This document shows positions 11,461-22,369 of a stretch of 64,000 nt of DNA, piece by piece; the stretch's first letter is position 1; each line of letters opens with the position of its first letter. Below the pieces are notes generated by a model. The model saw only the letters and a list, made by a program, of their open reading frames with translations, ran no database searches and was not told the origin of the DNA. The stretch is from assembly GCA_950295325.1 (NCBI GenBank), contig OX485807.1, forward strand, positions 25,331,666 to 25,395,665, in the 5' to 3' direction. A program made the position numbers and the translations under genes. The stretch is from Polytrichum commune. Lineage: Eukaryota > Streptophyta > Polytrichopsida > Polytrichales > Polytrichaceae.

Positions 11461-13924
11461 ATGGAAGTTGTGGACACCCAAAATGAATCTCGTCAACAAG
11501 TACGAGGTCCCTCATACGGAGGCAATGAGGACCTTGAAAATCAATATGAGGTTGGACATGTGGGCTTGGATACGTCACGCTCAACCTTACCGGAGGATTG
11601 TGAAACTCAAGCTCAAAGTATCGAAGAAGGTGGGGAACAAAATGCTTCAAACCCAAATGCTATGATGGGAAAAATATCTACTTCTACGCGCAATGGTGCA
11701 TTTGGTCATGGACCAAAGGAAGCCGATCGAATTCCAACATGTGCAAGGGATAGACCTGCAACTCGATTAAGTCAAAGGAAAAAATATGTGAACCCTAGGG
11801 AGCTTCTTGGTCCTAATCGAGCGAGACAAAGAGGAATTACAACTCCTAGTTCAAGGGGTGGTTCCCAAACACCAAGATCTGCTGCCTCTTCCACATCTTC
11901 AAGGAACTCACAAAGTCCAAGGTACTGCCTAGCGGAAAAGCCACCACCCTTGCCACCACCTCCCACTCGACCTCGCAAATACAACAACCCACGAGCATTG
12001 AAGCCAAAACGAAGTCACCACTCTCCACAAATAAAAATTCAACAAAAACCTTGGGTTATTCCCCCTCCGAATCTACACTATGATGACATATGCGTACAGG
12101 AGCTGATTGTAACACCAACCTATTGCGCACGAGATAAAAACCCTGTGCCTAGGCGTGCAAGGAGGCTTTCACCAGCTGTTCAAGGCCGGGTTAGGAAAAG
12201 ACAACCCCAAAGTTGTATGTTGCCAAGTTGCTTTGGGTGGGGTTCAGAGGAGCACAAAAAAAGATCCAAGGATCCCACTCTAAAGAACGGATTTACTGAC
12301 ACACCTTTGCAACCTATCAAGTATACAACATCTGCACGTACGGGTCATTGTTTGCAAAAAGACATTTGCGACAGTAGTGAAATTTGGGCATCGCCTTTGC
12401 AAGCACAACCAACTATGTGCAGGAATCAAGGCATTCCACCAAGTGTGCCCCGATCATTGCACATGAGGTTAAAACATAGGTAACCACACCATCAACTCTT
12501 TGCTTCTTAATAAAGTTTAATTATTGTCCATTTTTGCATGAGTAGAATTGACAAAATCCGCATTATCAACTTGACACTTTGTAGATTTATTCTCTAAAGA
12601 TGAATAAATAAGTAAGTTACGTACATGGTATGCAAATGCAAAGTAAATGACATCACCTAGACACTTTATTGCAATATCAAAATATTCTTTGAGATTTTAT
12701 GGATGTGTTTATGGCAGTGATGGCGATGAATGTTGGAACCGCACCAAAAAAAAACAAATGGAGTCAAAGAGTGGTCCATCAACTCCTATTCGTACCAAAA
12801 CCGATTCTCGAATGTGTTCATCTGCAGGCAACACACCTCGAAAAGTAGAAAGTAGGCTTAAAGGCAACTCTCCCAACGAGTTAACCCCTCGGTCAGGTGA
12901 AAACTATGCACTCACTTCAAGAGGAGTTGTTAAACCAATGCAAGTTGCGCCAAAAGCTCAAAGGAAGATATTCAAAAAAATTGTCCAAAAGGTGAAGTTA
13001 GGAAGGATAACTGGAAAGAAAATGCTAGTGAAAGGAGGGGCTAAAGGGAAGAGAATGCTATTGAAAGGTGGGGCTAAAGGAAAGAAATTGTTGATAATAG
13101 GAGGAATTAAAGGAAAGAGATTAGTTATGAAAGGAAAGGCTAAAGGGAAAAAACTATTAATTAAAGTAAAAGTTAAAGGAAAGAAACTATTGTTTAAAGT
13201 AAAAGCTAAAGGAAAGAAATTACTAACGAAAGGAGGAGGCAAAGGGAAGAAACTACTAATGAAAGGAGGAGCTAAAGGGAAGGTGATGTTAATGAAAGGA
13301 GGTGCTAAAGGGAAAGCAATGTTAATGAAAGGAGCAGTGAAAGGAAGACAAATGTTAGTGAAAGGAGGGGTGAAAGGAAAACAAATGTTAGTGAGAGGAG
13401 GGGTGAAGGGAAAACAAATGTTTGTGAAAGGAGGGGTGAAAGGAAAACAAATGTTATTGAAAGGAAAGGTCAAAGGAAAGCAAATGTTAGTGAAAGGAGG
13501 GAAGATTGCATCAAGAGTGTTGAAAGCAGGAAAGGCTGGAGGTGCTAAATTAGTAGTAAAGGGAAAAACTTTATTCACTAAAAGAAGGACAGGAGAAGGA
13601 AGTGAAGGTGTAAAAACTACAAAAACAAAAACCAAGAATAGGTTCAAAGGTAGCAAGGCAATGATAAAGGGAGTAAAGAGGGCTCCGAAAGTGTTATTCA
13701 AAGGTGTAAAAAGATGCTCAAAATTTTTGATGGATGGAGGGAAACTAGGAGCAAATATGTTGAGAGAGGGTGGTAGAAAAGGCTCAAAGCTTATTGGGAA
13801 TGGAGGAAGGGGGTGTTCTTATATTTTTGCTTGTTGGCGAGGTCGATCATCAACACCGAGTGTTCTAGAATCACACCCTAATGTTTTGGAAACAGTACCG
13901 GAGGTTATGGAGTCATCTTCATGA
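11461..13924 (+). CDS. Two-exon gene of unknown function with C-terminal Lys/Gly 11-residue repeats
   Basis: Exon 1 is 11461-12479 and exon 2 is 12718-13924, giving about 741 residues. The join is inferred: exon 1 stays open up to ACATAG|GTAACC and exon 2 stays open after TTATGGCAG|TGATGG. The phases agree (AG plus T makes Ser), and the 238 bp between is AT-rich. The frame is open further upstream to a TGA at 11374, so an earlier exon is possible; ATG 11461 has a good context. Residues ~95-190 are Pro/Ser/Arg-rich with two related KY-x-NPR motifs (KKYVNPRELL and RKYNNPRALK). From ~440 a tandem array of 11-residue units (pattern K-K/Q-M/L-L-hyd-K-G-G-x-K-G) runs for about 15 good copies, then about 7 degenerate ones to ~720. 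No family is recognised. The strong positive charge suggests nucleic-acid, membrane or polyanion binding, which is inference only. Confidence 0.65.
12480..12717 (+). other. Inferred intron of the 11-residue-repeat gene
   Basis: The donor is GTAACC and the acceptor is TTATGGCAG, with AT-rich sequence between. Without this intron, two separate frames (11461-12483 and one opening near 12647) would be read. The matching phase and the short gap favour one gene. Confidence 0.6.
13016..13510 (+). repeat. 33 bp coding minisatellite (polypurine strand)
   Basis: About 15 tandem 33 bp units encode the Lys/Gly 11-residue repeats. Later units such as those at 13340-13500 are nearly identical in DNA, so copy number has probably changed recently. 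The + strand is very rich in A and G over ~500 bases. The stop-free antisense strand is a by-product of this composition. Confidence 0.9.
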
Positions 13925-14050
13925 GGAGCTTGAAGTACACTTTACCATGTATCCCTAATGTTTCAAAAGGTTAAATTGTACATTATTGAGATTTTGATGT
14001 AACATTTTACTCCCAAAGTCTTTTGTCATTTTTGACATTGTAACATACAT

Positions 14051-14056
14051 AATAAA
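14051..14056 (+). terminator. Possible poly(A) signal
   Basis: AATAAA lies 127 bases after the stop codon of the 11-residue-repeat gene, in AT-rich sequence. The position suits a plant near-upstream element. Confidence 0.4.
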
Positions 14057-14360
14057 ATTGGATCCGCCTTGGGTTGAACTACAAACTTAGTTGTTGACAA
14101 TTAGAGTACTTGGCAGCCACTTTGTAATATAGCAACAGTTGCAGATCACTATATGAGATTCCCTTTTGAGTTTTTATGGGCCACTTGTATTGTGATGATC
14201 TGAGTCATAATGTGAAATACCTATCAAATCCGAAATTTCTCTTCAACAGAATCTCCCTGTACATATGTTTGCCTGTCAGACATTTCAAGCAATTTAAGAA
14301 AGCGATGAGGTAACTTAGTTGAATTAGTCTGAGCAACTAAATTGAATTAGTGACAAAATC

Positions 14361-15230
14361 ATGTCTGGCCAATGTAGTTGTTTTAATGTACGAATGTCTG
14401 CTGATGATGAATCAGAGTGAGCCACTAAGCTTAGATTCCTGCAACCTGTCGATTTACTACTATCTTGGCGAGAATCATGATGGTGTTGCAATTTAAGCAC
14501 TTAAGAGGTGAAGAAGGGAGAGCTGGTGTTTCTGTCTTGAGTCCTGTGCAAACTGTGGAATAGGACTGCAGCCTTTTTTTTTTTCAATTTTTTTTTTTCA
14601 GAGATTTGGGGGTTCTGGGTTTCAGATACTTCTGATGTTGCCACAAGATGTCCGGTCAATGCAATTGCTTCCATGTATGAAAGTCTGCTGATGATGAATC
14701 AAAAGAGAGCCAATGGAGTACTGCGACCTGTGAAACCTCCTTTCTGCGGATCCTCATGACTCTGGCCTACTAAGCTCTTGCAAATTCAATTAGAGGTGAA
14801 GAAGGAAGAGCTGGAGATTTCTGCATTAAGTGCTGTATGTACAAATCATATAAAAAGTGCAACCTTTTTTTCTTCCAGATTTTCTATTTCAGAATTTTAG
14901 GGTTGTGGGTTTTAGATACTTATGATGTTGCCACTTGTATGCACAACAATGTCCAGCCAATGTAGGTGTTTTCATTTATAAAAAGTCTGCTAATGATGAA
15001 TTACAGTTACTGCAACCTGTACTTAACTTAGAAACTTTCTCTCTCTGAGGAGGATCATGAGCGTCTAGCTCATGCGATGCAAGGCGAAGAAAGGGGCGAT
15101 GGAATTAAGGGATTCTGTCTTGAGTGCTGCATGACAAATTGTGGAAAAGCGCAACCTTTATGTCGAGAAATTTCATCTCAGAAATTTTGGGGTTCTGAGT
15201 TCCAGATAGATACTTACATGAGAGATGCTA
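14361..15230 (+). repeat. Three-copy ~290 bp tandem repeat
   Basis: Units start near 14361, 14646 and 14946. Each holds, in order, a TGTC(C/T)GGCCAATG-like word, AGTCTGCT(G/A)ATGATGAAT, GCAACCTGT, AGGTGAAGAAG(G)GAGAGCTG, a poly(T) stretch, and a TTTTGGGTT-type word followed by AGATACTT. The units differ by many substitutions and small indels. No frame is shared. It lies between the repeat-protein gene and the MRS2 gene. Confidence 0.75.
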
Positions 15231-16536
15231 AGGCCTCCAATGGATCTGCTTTACACTCTAAGAAAATGTAGGTTTATCTCAAGTGCAGCCCGAAGATATT
15301 ATGGAGGCCAGGAGAGAGCACAATGTGCTTGGGTTTTGCGGGACAAATTGAGATGAGATGCGTTGAGAGGGTTACCCAGATTTTGGGAGCAGTTTTTCTT
15401 GAGTCTAAATTCAGCTGAGTTAAGTTCTCTCAATTAGCTTCCAAATCGTAGGTTGCTAGGGATTTGCTCACCGGTCGGTTGGGAAGAAGTAATCCTAGCT
15501 TGTTTCAATCATATCCTCGACATCGGGGTTCGGAGCTCATGGGTTTCTACTACAGTGGAGCATGCATGGCTTGTAAGTAGGATATGATTGCCAACTTGAT
15601 CATTTCACATTTTTGCTTGTCGCAATTTTTGTCAAATTTGTCTGCATGCACAGGCAGACAGGTGTAAGTAGCGATGATGTGCTTTTTGTTTCGAGGTTGA
15701 CACTTTGCTTGTCATCCAATTGCAGTAAATCTCCACACACCAGACTTCCAATTGGTTCCAACAGCATAATAGTACCAATGACCATCTTCGCAAACAGGGT
15801 AACTTAACTTAGGTCTGGGAGAGAGATTGATTCGGACGCAACACTCTGCCTAAGTAACCTAACCTATTCATCCTTCAAGGATTCCTTCAAGGAGCACCGC
15901 GGGTTTTCATCGGGGTCGGCGAATTGCCACTTGGCATCTATATGTTCCTTCAACAGTGATCATCAAGGAATCCTGGCACTGCCCTCGGAGTGCGTGCCGT
16001 TGGCCTAGGGTTTTAGGATTCAGAAAGCAGCTGGGTCCACATGTGACCACCATTAATTAACTTTCGAAATGGAAAAGTGCGAGTCGCCTCCGAACATGCA
16101 AACCCAATTTCAATGTCGGTCAAAACTGGAGTATATACAGTAGGAAACCAATCCAGACAACAAATTATTTGCAGGGTGGGAAAATCGGAGGTATTAGCCC
16201 CATTGGAGTTCTCGAATCCATTCGAGCCACCCGCTTTCTTTCAATCTAATTCGTCTCCACTCAATTTGTGCTCAGTATCCTCCCAAAAGCTTCCGAAACT
16301 TCGAGTTTTGTATAGTTGTCACCCATTTTGTTGTAACCCTGATTACTGAAGATGCTTGGTTAGTAAAGATCAAACTTAGCAGCCGCTGTTTGGGGTCCCT
16401 TTCGTCCCTTCCGTCCCTTTCGAATTCCTGATGTGATGATGTTGAGGATGCCGTGAGTGAGTGAGTGAGTTAATAGTGACCCATGCCTTTTCTTTTAAGA
16501 AGTAATTGACACCAGATTGCAGAAAAATCTTCCGCC
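15231..16536. promoter_or_regulatory. Upstream region of the MRS2 gene, no gene seen
   Basis: About 1.3 kb without a supported gene. A GTGA microsatellite occurs at 16455-16470. The sequence just before the MRS2 start (16500-16536) is a plausible 5'UTR with CGCC directly before ATGG. No obvious TATA box was found. The frame at 16077-16349 has no family features. Confidence 0.35.
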
Positions 16537-19500
16537 ATGGCTGAGAACCTCAAAGCGAGGCTTCTCCCTCCCAGGCCATCAACACCACCTGGAGTTGGAG
16601 GAGATAACTCTACGGACGTGAGTTTGAAGTATCGAAGCAACTTAATCTTGAAGAGGCCACTGTTTCAGGGCATGGATATGGTAGGGTTAAAGAAACGGGG
16701 TCATGGTGTCCGTTCCTGGATTCGGATCGACCCAGCAGGGAACTCACAAATCCTGGAAGTTGACAAAACTTCCTTAATGAGACGATGCGACCTCCCAGCG
16801 AGAGATCTTCGTCTTCTTGACCCGCTGTTCGTCTACCCAAGCACCATATTAGGGCGAGAGAAGGCTATTGTTGTCAACTTGGAGCGAATTCGGTGCATCA
16901 TCACTGCGGATGAGGTTTTGCTCTTGAACTCGCTGGACAATGTGGTGTTGCAATATGTTTCTGAGCTTCAAGGAAGGTTGGGGTACAAGCTTCGGGCTTT
17001 GCAGCTGCTCAAACCTGATGAGCAGGACCGGAAGCGAGCTTTGAGTGATGGGGACATGTTCAGTGGCAGTTCGGCGGATGACCTGCCTTTTGAGTTTCGG
17101 GCTCTTGAAGTTGCGCTTGAATTTGCTTGCTCGTATCTCGATGCGCAGGTATGTCGGTGTGTTAACCCTAATTCCTTTGTTCTCTGCCATCTTTTATCGC
17201 ATCCTTCCATCTTTATTCCCCAAGCTTGCTGTTGACAGATTGTTTGATTGTTGTCCTCAATCATCTACTTCACGTAGCAGCGGAGTTGCAGGCCCGAATT
17301 CACCCATCTTGCACTTATCTATGAAGCTCTGGCTTTGACATTGACAGGTCACAGATTGTATTCCTCCATAACCTACTTCACCTAGCAAGTCCTGCATCTT
17401 TCACCTGCCCTAACCATGACGTCTAGGCCTCAATAATCTACTTGACCTAGAAACTCCAGCACCACACTCCCACTTCTTGCACTAACCATGAAGCTCTGGC
17501 TTCAAATTTGACAGATTGTTGTCTTCAATCATCTACTTTGAGGTGCAGGAATTCCTGCACCTCATTCACCTGGTCTTGTGAAGTCTTTGCACTAACCAAG
17601 AAGCTCTAGATTTGATACTGATTCAATAAGCTACTTGACCTAGCAAGCCCTGCACTACATTCACCTGGTCTTGCACTACATTCACATCTATGCACTAACC
17701 ATGAAGTCTTATACTAACCATGAAGCTCCGGCTTGGATATCGACTCAATAATCTATTTGACCTGGAAAGTCCTGCACAGCATTCTCCTGGTCTTGCACTA
17801 ATCATGAAGTCTTGCACTGACCATGAATCTTTGGGTTCAATAATGACAGATCGTTGTCATCAGTAATCTACTTCACTCTAGCAAGTCCTGCATCTTTCAT
17901 TTGATCTTGCACTCACCTGCATGAAGTTGTGCCACAGCCTGGATTGGATTGGATTTGACACCTTTATTGTGCTGGCGCTGCAGGCAACAGAGTTACAGCA
18001 GGAGGTGTACCCAGTTCTTGATGAGCTTACTACCAAAATTAGCACACTTAACCTCGAGCATGTTCGCCGGCTCAAGAGTCGCCTTGTTGCAATGACAAGA
18101 CGTGTTCAAAAGGTCAGCCTCAATCTCTCTTGCACGCACCTCAGGTGTAATGTATTTTGTGTTTGCAACCTTCTCTGTGAACAAATGCTTCAATTCAGTG
18201 GGCTAATAATATACCTCGGGAATCCGAGTCCAAAACGTTCCCCCTAGAAGTAGAGGGATTTTACAAATATCTGTCAACAGTTTAAACCTTCAGTTGAGAG
18301 AAAGATGTATACTTTGTTATCATTGGGATGCATGGATTTTGAGTGCATTACCAGATAATCCTAGAGAATAATCATATCCACGTAGAAAAGCTTCGTTGCA
18401 GCATCGTCAATTTGTCACATAGAATGGCTTAGGTTTTCGACCCAAAATCACAACAAGCAGTTGTCGCGGATTTGCGTTGTTGGTGTGAAGTTTAATACGT
18501 TAGTCCAAATGGTAGTATGGACTTATTTTTTTGTTTTGTTTTGTTTGGTTTTTTTTTTTTTTTTTTTTGGACATACAGGTGCGAGATGAGATTGAACAAC
18601 TCATGGATGATGACCGGGACATGGCTGAGATGTATCTCACGGAGAAAAAGGAGCAGAACTTGGAATTTTCCTTTTTGGACCAGAAGTCAACATCCTTTTT
18701 CAACTATAGTAATGTTGGCGTTGGGGGTTCGATGTCAGCTCCTGTTTCCCCTGTTGGTTCACCAATTAATGAACCACTTCATCCAGTAATTGAGAAAAGA
18801 TTGGATAAGTCATTAAGCCTTTCGAGGTCAAGGCAAGAGAGTCAGGCCAGTTCACAAACTGCAGTGGAGGAGCTGGAAATGCTGCTTGAAGCATACTTTG
18901 TGGTTATTGATGGCACCTTGAACAAGCTCACAACGGTAATAATTTTCCACTTTTTCCTCTTGTAAAACTAGGTGTTGGGTTCTGCATAATTACTGACAGA
19001 GGCGTGCTAGTGAGGGCCACTTTACACTGTGGCCAAGGGCCGTGACCATGAAATTGTGAGGGCCTTTGAAACTCATCCAAAGACTGTACCATGGACGAAT
19101 TAAATTGAATTTTGTGTGGTCACTGGCCTTCAAGTGTAGTGTATAGGCATATGCGACCTGGCTCTCAACCTATTTCAATACCATCCTATTCATGTGGGCT
19201 CTTGCAGACAATATCTTATAGGAAATCAAGGGTTGTGATGATATTTTGAAGTGTCAGGGTTTTTCCATTTTGTGTTAGGCCCACCTCTTTGAGGTGGGCT
19301 TGACATAAAATTCTGTAGACCCTGATACATTATCCATTGCATGCCATGTAGGACTCCATGTAGTTTTTTTCATCCATTCAAACTTTCTTGGTCCCTTAGG
19401 TCCTTAACCTCTAGTGTGAAGTGAAGTGGGATGGTCTTAGCATTTTCCACCAATGAGATATTTTAGATTTTAATGGTCATGCGCCCTCAAGCACTAGTAC

Positions 19501-20256
19501 AAAGTGACCCTAAGGCTCCACGTTGATCTGAGTCACTTTAATTTCTATTGTTGCACCCAAAATGCAATCTGATCCGGAACCTGGTCTTTCTTTGCAATAT
19601 TCGGATCTGAGGACTTCAGTGATAGTAATCAGCTGCTTATGGGGAAATTTGGGGTTTTTTTTGCATGAATGCAGTTGAAGCAGTACATTGATGATACAGA
19701 AGACTTTATCAACATCCAGCTGGTGAGTAAAGAGTCCCATATTTCCATGAGCAACAGGAGCTTAAACATAAATTCCTTGTCAATTTTCCCTTCCCTGCTA
19801 GGTAGCTATATTTGCTCTTGTTTTGTTTTGTTTGGTTTTGTTTTGCAAGTGTTGTAACCTTGTTCCTTTAAACGTCACAGATTACTTGGGACACAATCAG
19901 ATGTTGACACATAAATCTCCTTTATGCAGACTGTAAAGCAGATATTGTTTGCATTTTTTTAATGTTTTGAGGATATAAAGCTTTTCAATTGTTCTGAAAT
20001 GTGGTGGGGTGTATTATTTCATCAGGACAATGTGCGGAATCAGTTGATCCAATTTGAGCTCCTATTGACAACAGCAACATTTGTGATGGCTGTTTATAGC
20101 GTCGTTGCAGGTGTTTTTGGCATGAACATTCCTGTGGCTTTGTTTGACGAGCCCTCGGCCTTCAAATGGGTTCTTAGTACCACTGGAATTGCTGGGATTC
20201 TAATATTCCTAGGATTCTTATGGTTCTTTAAGCAAAAGCGTTTGATGCCTTTATAG
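16537..20256 (+). CDS. MRS2/CorA-family magnesium transporter, five exons
   Basis: A membrane Mg2+ channel/transporter of the plant MRS2 (MGT) group. Exons: 16537-17148, 17984-18112, 18579-18935, 19675-19722 and 20026-20256. Every intron is GT-AG and phase 0, giving 458 residues, which is typical. The signature GMN occurs at residues 414-416 (in VFGMNIP) after TM1 (~394-412); TM2 is ~427-450, followed by a short basic tail ending KQKRLMPL. The N-terminal half holds the soluble domain: SWIRID near 60, RDLRLLDP ~90, a predicted helical EVALEFACSYLDAQ at the end of exon 1, and RDEIEQLMDDDRDMAEMYLTEK in exon 3. The start has context CGCCATGG. Intron 1 carries a minisatellite and intron 3 a MITE. 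No targeting peptide is obvious, so the membrane (plasma membrane, tonoplast or organelle) cannot be assigned. No defect is seen; it appears intact. Confidence 0.96.
17230..17925 (+). repeat. Degenerate minisatellite in MRS2 intron 1
   Basis: About six diverged units of ~100-130 bases fill most of the 835 bp intron. Recurring words are CACTAACCATGAAG, TCAATAATCTACTT(C/G)ACCTAG, AAGTCCTGCA and TTCACCTGGTCTTGCAC. The unit order is loose, consistent with shuffling and slippage. It is non-coding. Confidence 0.75.
19013..19511. mobile_element. Hairpin MITE family, copy B, in MRS2 intron 3
   Basis: The left end is AGGGCCACTTT at 19013 and the right end is AAAGTGACCCT to 19511, an imperfect inverted pair. 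The central hairpin GCCCACCTC...GAGGTGGGC lies at about 19279-19303. The interior shares words with copies A and C, some in inverse orientation (for example ATGCCATGTAGGACTCCATG). It lies wholly within intron 3 and leaves the splice sites intact. Confidence 0.7.
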
Positions 20257-20997
20257 TTATTACAGGTCATTGTTGCTGACGATCAGTTCACACTTAAGGT
20301 GGGTCTTAGACTCTTGGGCTCCATAAATTCTCTTAGGTTCCTGCTGATAACACATTCTTGATCCCGACCTTTGTAAATCACAAAGGCCCAGAGTATCAGT
20401 ACATTTGCATCATGTGGCCTGATGGCTAGTTCACTGGTGTCCATTTAGCTGTACAATTCAAAGCAAAAAAGGTGGTAGCACCTCAGCTTACAATCAGGTT
20501 GGGGACATCGGGGATATTTGAGGTTTTCTCAGCAAGGTTGAATCTTTTGTAAATAAGTGAGAAAGTGCAGAGGATGTTGAAAAATGCAGACTCTTTCTGT
20601 CACTCATGTGCTTTGCAGGTGTATCTTCAATATAATGTTGAATTTTTGATTCAAATGTTCAACTGTTCATCTTCTGGATTGAGTACTTTTTAATTTGCAT
20701 GAGCTTCAATGGCTAAGTCTCTTTACTAGAGAGGAGGTATTAATGTGGTTGCCATTTTGAGTTTTATGCACAATAAACTGACTAGCTTGTGTATCAAGTG
20801 CAAGCATTCCAGATTTGGTAATCAACTTTAGAGTTTGGAAGATTAACATGTATTCCACTTTTATGTGCTAGTTTTCAAAACCTAACATTTTAATAATCTA
20901 TTTTGAAAGGCCAACCACTGATAACTTCATATTTTGAATTTGTTGCAGTATAGTGTTTTACCTCCAGAAGTGCATTCTTTTTGGGTCATACGAACTA
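20257..20997 (+). other. MRS2 3' flank
   Basis: Probable 3'UTR and flank, with no other gene. A possible poly(A) signal AATAAA occurs at 20771-20776. The hAT-like element begins at 20998. Confidence 0.4.
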
Positions 20998-22369
20998 CAG
21001 TAATCTCCCACTTAAGTACGCACCTATGATCCGGGAGAACCGACGGCTAGTTCATTATCAGCCGATGGATTTCCCCTCATGGCCGGCCCAAATTTCCGAC
21101 CATCAGATGGCAATCCGACTGTAATTTCAATCCTCCGGCAATTAGCCGATGGACCAGAAAATGTAGCCGATTCTTCTTGTGGGTTACTGGATTTCAACCG
21201 GAAGAAGTATTCAAATTTCAAATACTGGCCGATACCCGTGTCTACATCTAACTTAGAAAGTATGATGCGTGTTGCTTTGGAAGGCCCAAACAATGATTTT
21301 GATGACATTCTAACAAGTGTTCTAGATCTTTGGAAGGATGCTGCTAAGTTTCGCTATTTGTATAGCAATCCAGAGCGCTATTTGTCTGGGGCATCTGATG
21401 ATGCACTTGAGGAAGTACCCTAAACCTTAAACTTTTTGAATTATGCAACCTTTCCATGACCAAATCCAATTGCTTCTATGAAGAATTGGGGGACCCTTGG
21501 CCTTCAAGCGGTGAAGGCATTGCTAGGTTCAATTCCTGCCAAGGATATTAACTCTTCAAATTTAAAGTTTTGAACATGCCTTTCTTTTCACTTATTCAAG
21601 ATTTTGTACTAAGAAATGATTTCTAATAACTTTTCATACATTTTTTAAACAATTAGTGCCGATATGAATTTCATTTAATCGGATATTGGCCAATGAAAAT
21701 ATGAGAATATAGGCAATTGGCCGCTTGATTTTACAAAAGACCGGCTCTTGCCGATGTAAATTGGAAAAAAACCGACCCTTCGTAGCAACTACCGGCAATT
21801 AGCCACTAAGGCTTCAAAAACTTCCCGAACTTTGGTACGCACTTTGAACCGAAGTCATTGGTGCGCACTTAGTTGGTAGGTGTGTACTTTGCAAATTTCC
21901 ATCGAACCAAAAGAAATGAGCGGTTTTAAAAATATCGATGATGCAAACAACAAAGAATATTGTGTTGTTATGTTGGAGGACGTTGATGAAGTTCTAGAAA
22001 TGATGCAAATTGAAGAAGAACCACCTATCGATGACGAAATCCAGCTTATTAAGACATTTATGAATCTAAAAGTGCTACCGATTTTAAAGGCTTTGAAGCT
22101 CTACACAACACTATCCTCGACATCGATGACCAATTGCTTTGTTTTGATGTTCAAATGGAAGCTGGACAAATGTATGATGAACTGTGACGATCATTTGAGA
22201 TGTTTCTTCGAAACTTTAACAAATTGACATTGAATGTCAAGCATAAAAAATCATGCATTTGCAGCAAATGACTCTGCATGACATGTACAAAGTATAAAGT
22301 ATGAACCCTGATTTTTGTCAAAAAAATTTCGCACTTAACCGGGATGCGTACTTAAGTGGGAGATTACTG
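20998..22369 (+). mobile_element. hAT-like non-autonomous element with 25 bp perfect terminal repeats
   Basis: The left end 20998-21022 (starting CAGTAATCTCCCACTT) and right end 22345-22369 are perfect 25 bp inverted repeats. A frame at 21079-21423 (114 residues) ends with MRVALEGP...ILDLWKD-type sequence that resembles the C-terminal tail of plant hAT transposases (from memory of the family; moderate). A second frame, 21880-22227, is unrecognised and acidic. The rest of the transposase is absent. The 8 bp flanks do not match, so no target duplication is claimed; a GGTCAT/ATGACC pair just outside hints that the true ends may extend a few bases further. Confidence 0.75.
21079..21423 (+). pseudogene. 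Possible hAT transposase C-terminal fragment
   Basis: A 114-residue frame inside the 20998-22369 element. The last ~55 residues hold LESMMRVALEGP, ILTSVLDLWKDAAKFRYLY and a polar tail. Plant hAT transposases often end with an (L)MRI-x-(I/L)EGP and LW-x-K pattern after the dimerisation domain, which this resembles. The first half (RPSDGNPTVISILRQLADGP) is not recognised. There is no DDE core and no BED finger, so it cannot act alone. Confidence 0.4.

Noticed and set aside
12958-13701. 247-residue antisense frame rich in Pro/Phe (PPFTNICFPFT-type repeats)
   Set aside because: It is the complement of the Lys/Gly repeat array; the absence of stops follows from the polypurine composition of the sense strand.
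16849-17264. Minus-strand frames opposite MRS2 exon 1
   Set aside because: Shadows of a conserved coding exon; no independent start or family.
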